Origin: Capniomyces stellatus
Lineage: Eukaryota; Kickxellomycota; Harpellomycetes; Harpellales; Legeriomycetaceae
DNA length: 56,078 bases
NCBI GenBank assembly: GCA_001661515.1
Contig: LUVW01000010.1
Coordinates: 330,103 to 386,180, forward strand
Reading direction: 5' to 3'
A program made the translations under genes and the position numbers. Under the pieces are notes generated by a model. That model was not told the DNA's origin. It was given only the letters and a program-made list of their open reading frames with translations, and ran no database searches. This document shows, one piece after another, positions 34,701-41,911 of the stretch (positions are counted from its first letter, which is position 1; each line of letters begins with the position of its first letter).

Positions 34701-35950
34701 CGGGTGATCAGGAAAACCGCTACAGAAACACCAACAAAAATATCAATAGAGCAAATAGTAGTAGTGGTGGTGGTGGTGGTAAGCACAATGTACAAAGGAA
34801 TATATCAGTACCCGTATCGAAGGATGCAGCCGCTTTGTCGCAAAAGGATCTGGAAAGCTCGATGAGGTCTTTGAGAGTAGAGGCGAAGGTGCTGGTGGTG
34901 AAGAAGCAGCCAAGAATATTGGTTGCTGATGACAATCCAGTTAACCGGTCGTTGTTGATAGCCCAGCTCAAGAAGGTGGGGATCACAAACACGGACCCGG
35001 CGTCAGATGGCGTAGGTGCTTGCAACCAGTTCCAAGTAGGAAAGTACGACTTGGTGTTTATGGACATCCAGATGCCGTTGGTTGATGGATACCAAGCAAC
35101 AAAGTACATTAGGGAGCACGAGAGAAAGCACTTTGCTATTAAGCGTGGAGAATTGCTGGACGAAAAAGCCAGGCAAAACCAGGCAAACCGCGAAAACAAC
35201 GATGGTTTGGGTACCAAGTCCGGTGCAAATATGGGTGGCAATGATGTGTTTGCAGCAATATACGAAATTGGTAATGAGGGTTCAAAAAGCAGGTTTAAAT
35301 CTGGGTTCAGCACAAAACAGTACGAAGCAGGCGGAGGCGCTGGGGTTGGTGGAGGAGGATCGTTTGTAAGTCTGGATGGAAAGACACTGCAGGATAGTTT
35401 CAACACACAGGACATTAACCAGAGGCACACGCGGTCCTTGCTTTCTTCGAGTGGTAAGGAAGACGGAATGAGTGAGTTTGCAGGACGCAGCAGGGGTATG
35501 GACGTCAAAATGGGGGCGTCGTTTTCACCTCTAACCGACTCGGCAAACCTGGCAACACAGCACCAGAGCATCAGAATAGGCAACTCAAACACAATGGCAC
35601 TGCCAAATTCAAGCTCAAACTCAAAAGCAAATCCAAACCCAAAAACAAGGGCAAAGGCAGGCTCTGACTTGGGTGGAGATGAGTTTGAGTTGGATGGGCT
35701 TAACAAGGTGATAATCTTGGCTTTGACTGCGGACACAACCGTCCGAGACAGATTTGTTTCTACCAGTATAGATAAGAGTCTGCTCGGTTTTGATGGTGTG
35801 CTGCTGAAGCCGATCAACCTGAAAGAGCTGTACAGTACCATTCGTCATTGGTTACCATGGTTTGAGTTTCCTCAGCATGTTACTGAAAAGCACCAGTCGT
35901 TTGTAAGCGGTTCGTCGTATTTATCTTCAAACAAGAATGGGTTGAAGTGA
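25781..35950 (+). CDS. Giant membrane hybrid histidine kinase with a degenerate receiver, a very long linker and a split C-terminal receiver
   Basis: A single 3389-codon frame. Residues 105-127, 183-203, 211-231, 237-253, 257-279 and about 410-430 are hydrophobic, giving six membrane passes with a roughly 125-residue loop holding four Cys before the last one. HisKA follows with H459 in QLSHELRTP. The HATPase domain has N577 (LLSNAIKF), D610-T-G (DTGCGIP) and GTGLGLYL at 641-648. Residues about 810-1180 look like a degenerate receiver: NYVIVGASQRF, LPMFIVDMTN, GILLIFYN and VILCRKPATEP. About 1,850 Ser/Asn/Gly/Lys-rich residues then lead to a true receiver with D3050/D3051, phospho-acceptor D3095 (FMDIQMP), T3316 (ALTAD) and K3343 (LLKP); about 185 residues are inserted before ALTAD. 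The role is a multistep phosphorelay sensor feeding an Ypd1-type phosphotransfer protein. No PAS, GAF or HAMP domain is seen; the ligand and fungal HK class are unknown. Confidence 0.92.
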   Translation: MEDDNWDIKEIIETDILEDFTDLKSTKLKSYKSVSNAEEKNEEYRTRQRKMWSVGEAVTTKKGKLDLLKTLFEYILKSSEVVLDYIIPMPEQTDVEYLNAFFVKVVLKSGCYVFFCFWIAWKTMLLLKIEGINDFGSPREEIIRHMEYIQDMNDKLMYLFFGWRSGYELKSTTREMVIKVMGVLWMSRSLITALLVFIAILLSNRSKSLKSAITFGISGMMLLVVLDVIISGWSQLWTPISAVYLMLILGLSVGHISMYYVLILYLLFWGAFFFIAPGMVLYKEESTILGHFSIVPTTALPKVYPTGMQYTLRNTNSLVAECLGLDDAEICKSKSFGMLLEEEDICKGVDDNALVNVETDDMLRIRGDRKDEETCFINFRSMDADGERMATNKGETGAGKIVNADQLVYQTMLLSSMLFVVGLISSKMVAILINAACKLSSFAINLSRKQIQLVSQLSHELRTPISAIIGWNELMMEDEDLDEETRATMGHINNASVHLFDLLNTILDVSKLGAKKMEVQLSGFDLHGLVLSIAQIMVNSTIESKLELLVDYPRSVPKFYVGDSGRIRQIILNLLSNAIKFTKPGGEVKIVVRNTSSSVFKTTVEIRVEDTGCGIPVELHSLLFREFVQVGGQGNPRAKLGTGLGLYLVKSLAEMMGGRVWVKSTPNVGSIFGVRLPLLRQPELYREVEEPKAGVNEQSEKFDVVDSVAVPVTKFNNGLNTRSSFANISKLNRNRKGVLFNSKSYLDEVILNDETSNHGVEFIRDRSQVSRLTKLAKNSWGADEESALRELLYSPEVFGEMSAGEWLANMNYVIVGASQRFSRFMSGICKNSWHSNRIQTIEVKRQASYEDEAMDLGYGYIRGSVAGSAIELGMGVGMDMRAGMMIGSGLEGDGGAATDIYRMYGGVVEERMVISAPSSVARGKTELPMFIVDMTNIKGKVVWEKMDNIHGTLSYEANLGNQLSNKLAPRNQDSQVIRGLEDIARWLIESAEHIIKPDCLKGSNQQPNTCINRATVSGKANALDRHEFGINNMKPSSYQAKMHGDKTMYPIDSRAEVGRKNTERRRHGYSSGSSGGSLRVVDEAMYEPVEGRSKQEVGLGWQRGKTKAQEMGVEKDANGQLATPQVQQSPRGILLIFYNNRQFNNSQIPSLLERYYKVILCRKPATEPMITDMITAVVPNLGVVASGKCLECWQQSARRDLEIDEKARGNVHYSYEYENEGENRARTVGNPVIGLNSECASETDKAIHTVERGGNTAAHDNIISSTKATIGELGMSNSMGIGSHNVRFYTGNESIDGVGENELSGGDSVVASNEINLGQCRFYFSDDEDSHSLNGAKGGRLNFKNMEGGHAHELLGGQSNGVYYWDSSGNAKLKGWMGATSGSPLRKSISECALDIRNKAKKNNQHEYSRYSAREIGKLQPVTRTMSRSLSSKGRMARRSVDREIELVNRDVGLLGSRVGELDHGPGKDFGLPVRARLAEYMDESRRIIDGKSRSDKPMEVKKGAIDIRKVMEEFKKKKLKMKLEEAANNKQSQSQSRRSDDSIIRFGDRDYQDGSASNQLHFENSGLSVTRGRGDGQGASTYSQLGLKLIDGKSVDEEMVKIKNSLSAKRKKLLSIIGNNYSVYIRSFKGGDASSSGVGGKEGLVVGSKIGAGSLDGSKLDAEKVPDNKLAGNTRHAVCKFNWAKNTRATGRKSSKAKKGSEKGTKISIIGDEMVNNADTTTGVDLGVEALALMQENAQVQTKIDGKVDVGKVDVGKGKGRLVSASGSDQSAISEKAKARRGEKLMEIGANVESKKGKQRLGGREQSMEYFGGDGSKYSGDRSDGSGSGAGDGDDAERSTKTRKKTNWLMLSISSYLDDVSNLYSYFSHKPSGLGIDQSYETDTYDAMSFTSLSKSSYKSHPESALSKSEKIVKLDRETESASRATHLNFNERSQESKIKSFGEDRNRNNDGGANAIPSSYRAFNTRTEYKVVGFGENSISSSGTSSSGGVEGAKYGLRPGKFNEISKIDRFERIVSDIRKSKDLKKISSSDGRSVYSVLSGQNDLIHSKSQMLAGLLKHTNISNTNDTHVSSSYRAANEYGLTMTQSFVSKQLLQNNINTSLNVYRTSISSSNSSNTSNSKGSGGSSLAKGKSKNKHKEQGEHNHGGENPEGDQRRANLLAMGTKDIGKYSTRNILSSSARTKATSTEVEGSDGAGGQAVDGRKVGLGLENLKVPLLRNRLLARKKMMEAQESSDDSNKRYIGGAVPAEASMLTEEQGRLLNEFINMPKPTNSLRVGKDQSAFNLAYNIKEFNSRDLGSEVENAVSADKNAEIGQSTDTRVDLELGIKASTGTEMGTDMGTDTNIYAEITKGIEPDSKLGYDLGGRTVQALSDSKTNESSAKKGEGGYLLRSGDGHSINTSASMNAQGIPKSISNLRVIKYGDQQYGNAGGVIQPAGVTRNPQSLNLDDIRFFGSVIGSGFGEHGNSNSHNGGSLDSHNLSLALKQVSESTSSISARLAHEIRYKIDQYEQTAYLNQVAESSTKGKGSNSNTNSNTHISASNSKTNLNLDLVESSDVKGILDQSDSKDLSDLIMNISSDLGLDLRAELGSDVDLAESVDPDGRLREALSLNAAKDPNSRINRNLNSNISGETGFGLEVDEAYRYDMSSKSAIYNSELANPDSDPNKSKNSSKNFSQALGPRSLQIPNVLPEPGPALRANTGTEPDSSTNPKSVPHMNFEPNLVLKTGSGSKASARSAEAMGGGIGENNGSSGSMSLGGISNIHYANLVKFDQNRVGNTSSDRNINNSSKNKHDGISNNVYGISNDDSNRSSGGSSRSAGNTNSINLSINEHNMIKSGQNQFDFLKSQNDFSQRKGFMPSITEMSRKNTNASQRLGAGVVSESGLEITPTSVPGSATVGEPESNVRAANRNIIFTHIPKQLDSLSPSTNTWRPNMVPPSHELTQSSNNPGTSSGSRITGSLGIGHSRNILDITGDQENRYRNTNKNINRANSSSGGGGGKHNVQRNISVPVSKDAAALSQKDLESSMRSLRVEAKVLVVKKQPRILVADDNPVNRSLLIAQLKKVGITNTDPASDGVGACNQFQVGKYDLVFMDIQMPLVDGYQATKYIREHERKHFAIKRGELLDEKARQNQANRENNDGLGTKSGANMGGNDVFAAIYEIGNEGSKSRFKSGFSTKQYEAGGGAGVGGGGSFVSLDGKTLQDSFNTQDINQRHTRSLLSSSGKEDGMSEFAGRSRGMDVKMGASFSPLTDSANLATQHQSIRIGNSNTMALPNSSSNSKANPNPKTRAKAGSDLGGDEFELDGLNKVIILALTADTTVRDRFVSTSIDKSLLGFDGVLLKPINLKELYSTIRHWLPWFEFPQHVTEKHQSFVSGSSYLSSNKNGLK

Positions 35951-36321
35951 TTGAAAGCGTAGTTTAACTTTTTTCTTACTATTTGCAGTTTTTACTTTTT
36001 TGTCCTTATTTGTCTTTGCAATTCTTATCCTGCTTTGCTTAATCTTGCTATTTTATTTCCTTTACTCTTCATCTTGCAAATACACTTAATTACCACAACA
36101 GTTACCATACAAGAACTGTATCTATTTACATTAAATAAATCAAACAGCATTTAAAAGTAAAATTAGCACGCCAAATGTGGGAAGAAAGAAAGTAGGAAAT
36201 ATATAAAAAGAAAAGTGATCAAAATAAATAAATGGTTAATGTATGAACGAGAAGAACCAGAATCAAGGAGGGGGGATTGATATATTTATATTTATATATA
36301 TATATATATATATTAAATAAA
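35951..36321. other. Convergent 3' spacer with AT dinucleotide run
   Basis: 3' flanks of the histidine kinase and verprolin genes, with a (TA)n tract at about 36293-36312. No gene is present. Confidence 0.6.
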
Positions 36322-37853
36322 CTACAAACTCAGTGGGATCCTTGAACCCTTGCTATTTCCACTGGGATAGATATGCCCTCCAATCTTCAACTGACCCCTT
36401 GCTGGCACCCCAGGAAACTCCTGAACACTGTGGAAAGTCCACCGCATTTCCACCAGCTCATTACCTTCCCCATTCCTGCCATTTTCATTATATCTTGCCC
36501 CAACCTGATAAGCCATCAAATTTGATTTTTGCTGCTGGAACTGTTGTTGTGTAGAAGGAGGAGGTGGTGGTGGTGGTGGTGGTGGCGGTGGTGGTGGTAG
36601 TCCTTGGCTTGGCAAAGGAGGAATGTTCTGGCCCCTCATCATCCCAATATTACCCATACTTCCACGCGACAGTGGTGATGCTTGTGCTACCAGTGGCGAT
36701 GGAGTTAATGCCCCTGATGCCGAAAACCGAGTTGGCTTTGTTGCTATCGTCGGCTTCGCCTTTGTTGGTGGTGGTGGTGGTGGTGCCCGTCTCTTCCCTA
36801 TTGTTCCAGCCCCGCCACTATTGGCATTGGGGTTGTTGCTATTCATGTCGCTCCCACTCGCGAATCTGGACATTTGGTTTGGAATACTTGGTATTTGTGC
36901 TGATGGTGGCGGTGGTGGTGGTGGTGCGGTCGGTGCCTTAAACATGTTTGTTATATTGTTGCTTGGCCTGCGCTCGTTGGCTTCGTTTGATGATCGAAGT
37001 GAGCTTTGGCCTATTGGTTTATTCACCGACATTGGTGTTTGTGTCTGCGGTGGTGGTGGTGGTGGTGGTGGCGGTGGTTGCTGTGGTGCTGATTTCAACT
37101 TGTTTACTCCAAATGAAGTTTTCCAGCTCGGTGAAGAGTTCTCTGCCTCGCTTTGTGCTGCTGGTGGCGCTGGTACATTCGATGGTGCTATCATTGAATT
37201 TTACATTAGAAAAATAATGCAGAACTGTGATTAGAAACACGAACTATCCTTACCACCAATTATCTAACAATTTCACCTTCCAAACAAAAATAAGAAGACA
37301 GCTATTCATCCAATTCAATTCAAGTCATATAATATCATTTCTTTGATTAAGCTTTGTAAATCAATCTGCCCCCGCTTTGTTTTATCTTTAAAATATCAAA
37401 CTATCCATATCGACTTTTAATCCTACCTTGCCGACTTCTCAATTTAGGCATCCCTCCTGCAAATATATTTCCGATTCCTACCGCCACCCCTGGATTGTTA
37501 TTTCCTGGAGGCTGTGTACCTCCTCCTCCCCCACCTGTGCTCATTCTTGTCGAACCTCCTCCTCCTCCTCCTCCACTATCTGAAGCTACTTTCCCTGCTA
37601 TTGATTTATCCAAATTCTTGTATTACTATTATTTTTTTTCATTTACTTTTCTAGCCATTCTTGCCATTTGGACTGTTTTTTTTATTTATTGAAATAACCA
37701 TTTGGACTGCTTTTTTTTTGCTATCATTTTACTAAAATGATAGACATGTTTTATCCACTTACCAATTATCGGCTTTGATCTGTCATTTGTCTCCGCTTTT
37801 TTTAGCTTTTTACCTGCCTGAATCTGTTCAAGCAGCGCATTTCGCCCAGACAT
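36322..37853 (-). CDS. VRP1: Verprolin/WIP homologue (three exons)
   Basis: Proline-rich actin-binding partner of WASP (Las17) in endocytosis and cortical actin assembly. Exons on the minus strand are 37853-37763, 37597-37427 and 37187-36322, all joined in phase 1, giving 375 aa. Exon 1 encodes a WH2 motif: SGRNALLEQIQAGKKLKKAE followed by TNDRSKPII, nearly the yeast verprolin sequence. Exon 2 is Gly-rich and ends GIGNIFAGGMPKLRSRQ (yeast LGDILAGGIPKL). Exon 3 holds several polyproline tracts of 6-14 residues and ends with the WASP-binding block MRWTFHSVQEFPGVP...HIYPSGNSKGSRIPLSL. Introns are 164 and 238 nt (donors GTAAGT and GTAGGA). The acceptor of exon 2 could alternatively lie two bases further on (GCAG), changing one residue. 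The usual N-terminal polyproline before WH2 is absent. Confidence 0.9.
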
Positions 37854-38288
37854 CTTCCTTCCGTGTTTACTTTACTTTTCTTGACTTTACGCTTTGCTCA
37901 CTATTTTTCTTAGGTTCGACTTTTTATTACTATTACTCTTTCTTGTTTTGTCTGTTGCCTTTTTTATTGCTATTGTTTTATTATGTTCTTTGTTTTTTTG
38001 TTAATTAGATTTTCAAGTGTAAACCAAACTAAACGGGGTTTACTTTGCTATTATTTAGCTTTATGATGGCAGGACTGAATTACTCTTAATTCCAGTATTG
38101 GCTAGCTAACTTAGTTTTGCTTTTCTATTAAACTGTTTCTGTTTCGCATTATTTCGTCTCACTTTTAGGCTTAAGAAAGGTTAGAGATTGTTACCACATG
38201 TTCTGACCACTAAAATTACTTTTTTCAATATACATTCCCAACTTTAATAGCTATAATTTTCATAAAAAAATAAAACGCCAGATTTTGT
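37854..38288. other. Spacer between VRP1 and the tRNA gene
   Basis: T-rich leader region of VRP1 (pyrimidine-rich on plus) and the tRNA 3' flank with an oligo-T terminator on the minus strand at 38272-38275. No gene is present. Confidence 0.5.
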
Positions 38289-38361
38289 TGCCTTCTATCG
38301 GAATTGAACCGATGACCTTCTGCTTACTAGGCAGACGCTCTGCCAACTGAGCCAAGAAGGC
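38289..38361 (-). tRNA. tRNA-Thr (anticodon AGT), no intron
   Basis: A 73-nt cloverleaf on the minus strand. Acceptor stem GCCTTCT/AGAAGGC pairs fully, the discriminator base is A, the D arm is GCTC...GAGC, and the anticodon stem TCTGC/GCAGA encloses loop CTAGTAA (anticodon AGT, read as IGU). Variable loop AGGTC and T arm ATCGG-TTCAATT-CCGAT follow. The A box (TGGCTCAGTTGG) and B box (GGTTCAATTCC) are intact. A TTTT terminator follows about 14 bases downstream. Confidence 0.97.
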
Positions 38362-41300
38362 TAATAATAGCCACATTTCTATTATTTTTTTCCATTTAAT
38401 TTTACACAGCATACTGTTTTGCTTTTTAACTGTCTAACTTCTCTGCCTTTAACCCCATGATTGAACCATCTAGTACGGCTACTACATTTATCAGAGATGG
38501 ACTTTACGTCCACTTACACACATTCGTAGCGACAATTTATTTCATATATACCTTCCGCAACTCAACCCTTATTTTATACATATTCAGCAACATCATTAAA
38601 CATCCCAAGCGAATCTCCAGCCTAGAATTCAACATTTTGCCTTATAAGACCCCCCCCCCACCCACTCCCACCCCTCACTTCTAATATTTAGTAGAACTAC
38701 ACTAGTCAGCGACCATGTGATATATTTTCTCTTGGGCTTACTTTAATGTTTTGTGCTTTTGACTTCCCATTCTCACAGAATGATTTGTTCGAAATACTAA
38801 CAAATAAATGTTCCCTCTACTTTCCGACATACTCTTTTAGGGATGTTTTGTCTCCGTTATAGTTTTTTTTTTCTTCCCTTGGGTAAACATGCTTAACCAA
38901 TAAACTGTATTAAACACCATTCAGCTATTTGTTCTGCATAGCCTAGACCACTAATAAATTCTGATTAGATCACTCTAAAACCCTTTTTGAGTTAGTTTAT
39001 CTAGAACGCCAAGTCATCTAAAAAAGAACGTTTAGATACTGTGCCTGCAACACTTACAGTTCATTAAAAAGTGTTACAACCAGTTGAATATCAAGCTTGT
39101 CTACGGCAATCGTCTTTTGGTGCAACTAGTCTTTTTGATGTAGTATCCCAAAACAGAGCACGGCTTCTTTACAAGAGTCTTTCTATCCTACTTTGTTTTT
39201 TTTATTAACAGGTTAATGAGTTGACACAGAAAGTGCGTACTATGATTTAAATAATAAAAGAGAAAACATAGATTATTCAGTGTTACATTGTGATGCGTAC
39301 ATGTTAAATAGGCATGGTCATAATATTTGTAAATCATACTAGGTATTAGATACGCAGTCAGTTGTGATGGTAGCTAGTAGTTTCACCAGCTCACCTTTAT
39401 CAAATTTATTAACTTCAAATGTGCGGGTTATGTCAGTATCTTTTACTTGTACGCTGTAGTGATTGGCAAAACAAAAACAAAAACACAATTGCCTTGTTTT
39501 GAGACGATTACTGGTATATTTGTGTTACTCGTATTTATTTTATAGTAAAGTTGGGTCAAAAGGCCATTTTATCCAAATATTTTCAAACAACCCAGGTGAG
39601 CTATTGGTATTGGCAAATCGTCAAATGAGTAATGATGGATGATGCTGTAAATGGAATAAGCTAAAGTTGTTTCTTTGTAATCCAACTTGACTAATTTTCA
39701 GCTACAGACTTTCCAAATCCAAGTCTTTCAAATTTAACTTTCAAATGGCAAATCCCAAACACATTTCCGCTCCCATCCAATTCTAGTTGGTTTAATGAGG
39801 CAGTTTGGCTTCATAAGTTCAAAGTTAAAGCCAACTAACCAAATTATTGCTGTATTGCCGTGATTAAGCCAATTCGCCAAATAGCCAAAATATCAAAAAC
39901 CAATAAATCAGCAAAGAAAGCAAAATATATCAAAAAGAGCTTCTCTTTAAAAATGCGCTAGAAAGAGTGAAATGAAATTCACCAGCTCCTTATTAGGCTA
40001 TATTGGTGTCTCGATAATTCCATTTTTATTAACCAATTGAAAAAGCTCTAGAAAATCATTTCGTGAATTCAAATCCCAAGTTGGGGTTTAAGACGAATAG
40101 GATATAACCTTTGTTTTGTAATTTAAACCCATGTTACACAGCTAGAAGTAGCTTTGCAACGTTGAACTAATTTGAATAGTATTTAGTGTTCAAAATCAAG
40201 CAAGTTTTGCTTTAACTACTATTTATTTTTATTGATTATTTTCATTGCGAATTTATTTTTATTTATATTTTTTGCAATTTTATTTTTACTGTTGAACAAA
40301 GCAAAAAAGCTTTTGAAAAGAACTATTTTGACTACAAATTTATAAAACTGCGACAATAAGTGGAGGCTTCATCAACTAAAAGAGGTAAAAACAGGTAATT
40401 GATAAAGAAGCCCTTGAATAGGAGGTACAGGATGGTGTTTTCCAATCTGTTGTGTTATGTGCTTAATTGGGTTGTAATTTTTTTTGGTTAAATTAAAAAA
40501 ATTAAAGAAAGACGTATTAATTAGTAGGTCAATTAAGTTTACGTTAATTAATATAAAAGGGATTTGCTAAGCGGAAGTGCAATTGGCATGAGGGGCTTTA
40601 AACAGACCAAAACCAAGTTGCAGCTATTTGATGTATCCCCAACCCTTTTACTAATTGAAATTAAAAATAAAATCGAGTTCCTAACTTGTAAAGCAGGTGA
40701 ACGGGTAGAAAGGAGTTATGCAAAGCACAAGCGGCGCTTGTTGTATAATCTTCGTAGATTGAATTTAGAACATTGTATATAAGTTACATAATAGTCCCAG
40801 AACACGGCTTTAAGTTTTTAAATATTTCGGTTTCTAAAAATAAATTTCAAAAATAATAATAATTGAATACTAGAGTCACTTTGATCTGCTCAAATGACTA
40901 TGATGGCAGCAGGCTTTTGGTAAACATTTATGTGTAAAATCGAACAGGAAAAAGTTTAAAAATAGGTTGACTATCTATTAACACCAACACCGATACCAAC
41001 ACCAACACCTAAACCAATACCAAAACTAACACCAAAATCAACGCCAACACCAACATCAATACCAATACCAACATCAGCGCAAATATAAGGAGCGGTCTTG
41101 GTATTAGTAACAAAAGCGACAGTTGCGCGAGTAGCCCAAGCCTGAAGGATCAAAGCCCTGAAACGCGGACTTGTATTACTTGGACATATAAATAAATAGA
41201 GTAAGTCTATAATTAAATCGCACTTGGACTTTGGATTGCTGCAGCCTAAATTACAACAGTGAAAAAAAAATATAGGCTTGAATAAAAACAAAAATAGTAA

Positions 41301-41911
41301 AAACAAAAACAGAAATAATGGCGATTGATAAAAAAAGCTCAATAGCGTTATTTTATATAAAGGAGTCCTTGTTTAAGAAAAATAAAAAATAAAAAAATAA
41401 AAAAACCAATGCTCTAAAAAGCTTGTAATACTCGAAACATCAATACCAAAATTAGGGCAATAACTCTGTTGCTTTAGTTAGAATAAATGTGTATGTATCT
41501 TGGCTTTGAAATTCTCAAAACAGTATTAATATATGCTTTTCGCCCATTGTTAGGATAGGCGCCATATTTTTAATAAGACCAAAGAACAAGAAAAGAAAGC
41601 ACAAGAAAACAATCACTCTAGCTTTAAGGCATCTTTGAATATTTGTTACAAGCTACACCAAAGATCGAAAAATATCACCTGTCGGAGTTATATTGATAGG
41701 TATATAGATATAGATAGAGAGAAAGAGAGATAGAGGTAGAGGTATAGAGAGAAAAGTAAAGAACCAGACCACCGAAGCAAACAAACCACAGAGTGTATCA
41801 CCAAACTACATCCAAAAAGATAGTCATAAGTAGAAGCAGTAATAACAGTAGACTACTGTATAAACTGAACCAACAAACCAGAAAGCGTCTAGTAAGTTAC
41901 TAAGCAGTAAA
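38362..41911. other. Long spacer without a supportable gene
   Basis: AT-rich. It holds a C-rich run at 38650-38675, a hexamer repeat at 40979-41078 and a purine-rich GATAGA/GAGAGA leader at 41699-41755 before the RhoGEF gene. Frames at 38457, 40564 and 40971 (minus) lack domains; the last one is a product of the hexamer repeat. Confidence 0.5.
40979..41078 (+). repeat. Degenerate (AACACC/AATACC)n hexanucleotide repeat
   Basis: About sixteen copies of CCAACA/CCAATA-type hexamers. The minus strand reads as alternating Gly-Val/Gly-Ile in one frame, which explains the open frame 41342-40971. Confidence 0.8.

Noticed and set aside
30643..35841. Many minus-strand frames of 60-373 codons under the giant kinase gene
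   Set aside because: Shadows of the low-complexity Ser/Asn/Gly coding region; no domains, and the plus frame has intact signalling motifs at both ends.
36564..37240. Plus-strand Val/Gly-rich frames over the verprolin gene
   Set aside because: Antisense reading of polyproline codons (CCA/CCT to TGG/AGG), giving repetitive peptides only.
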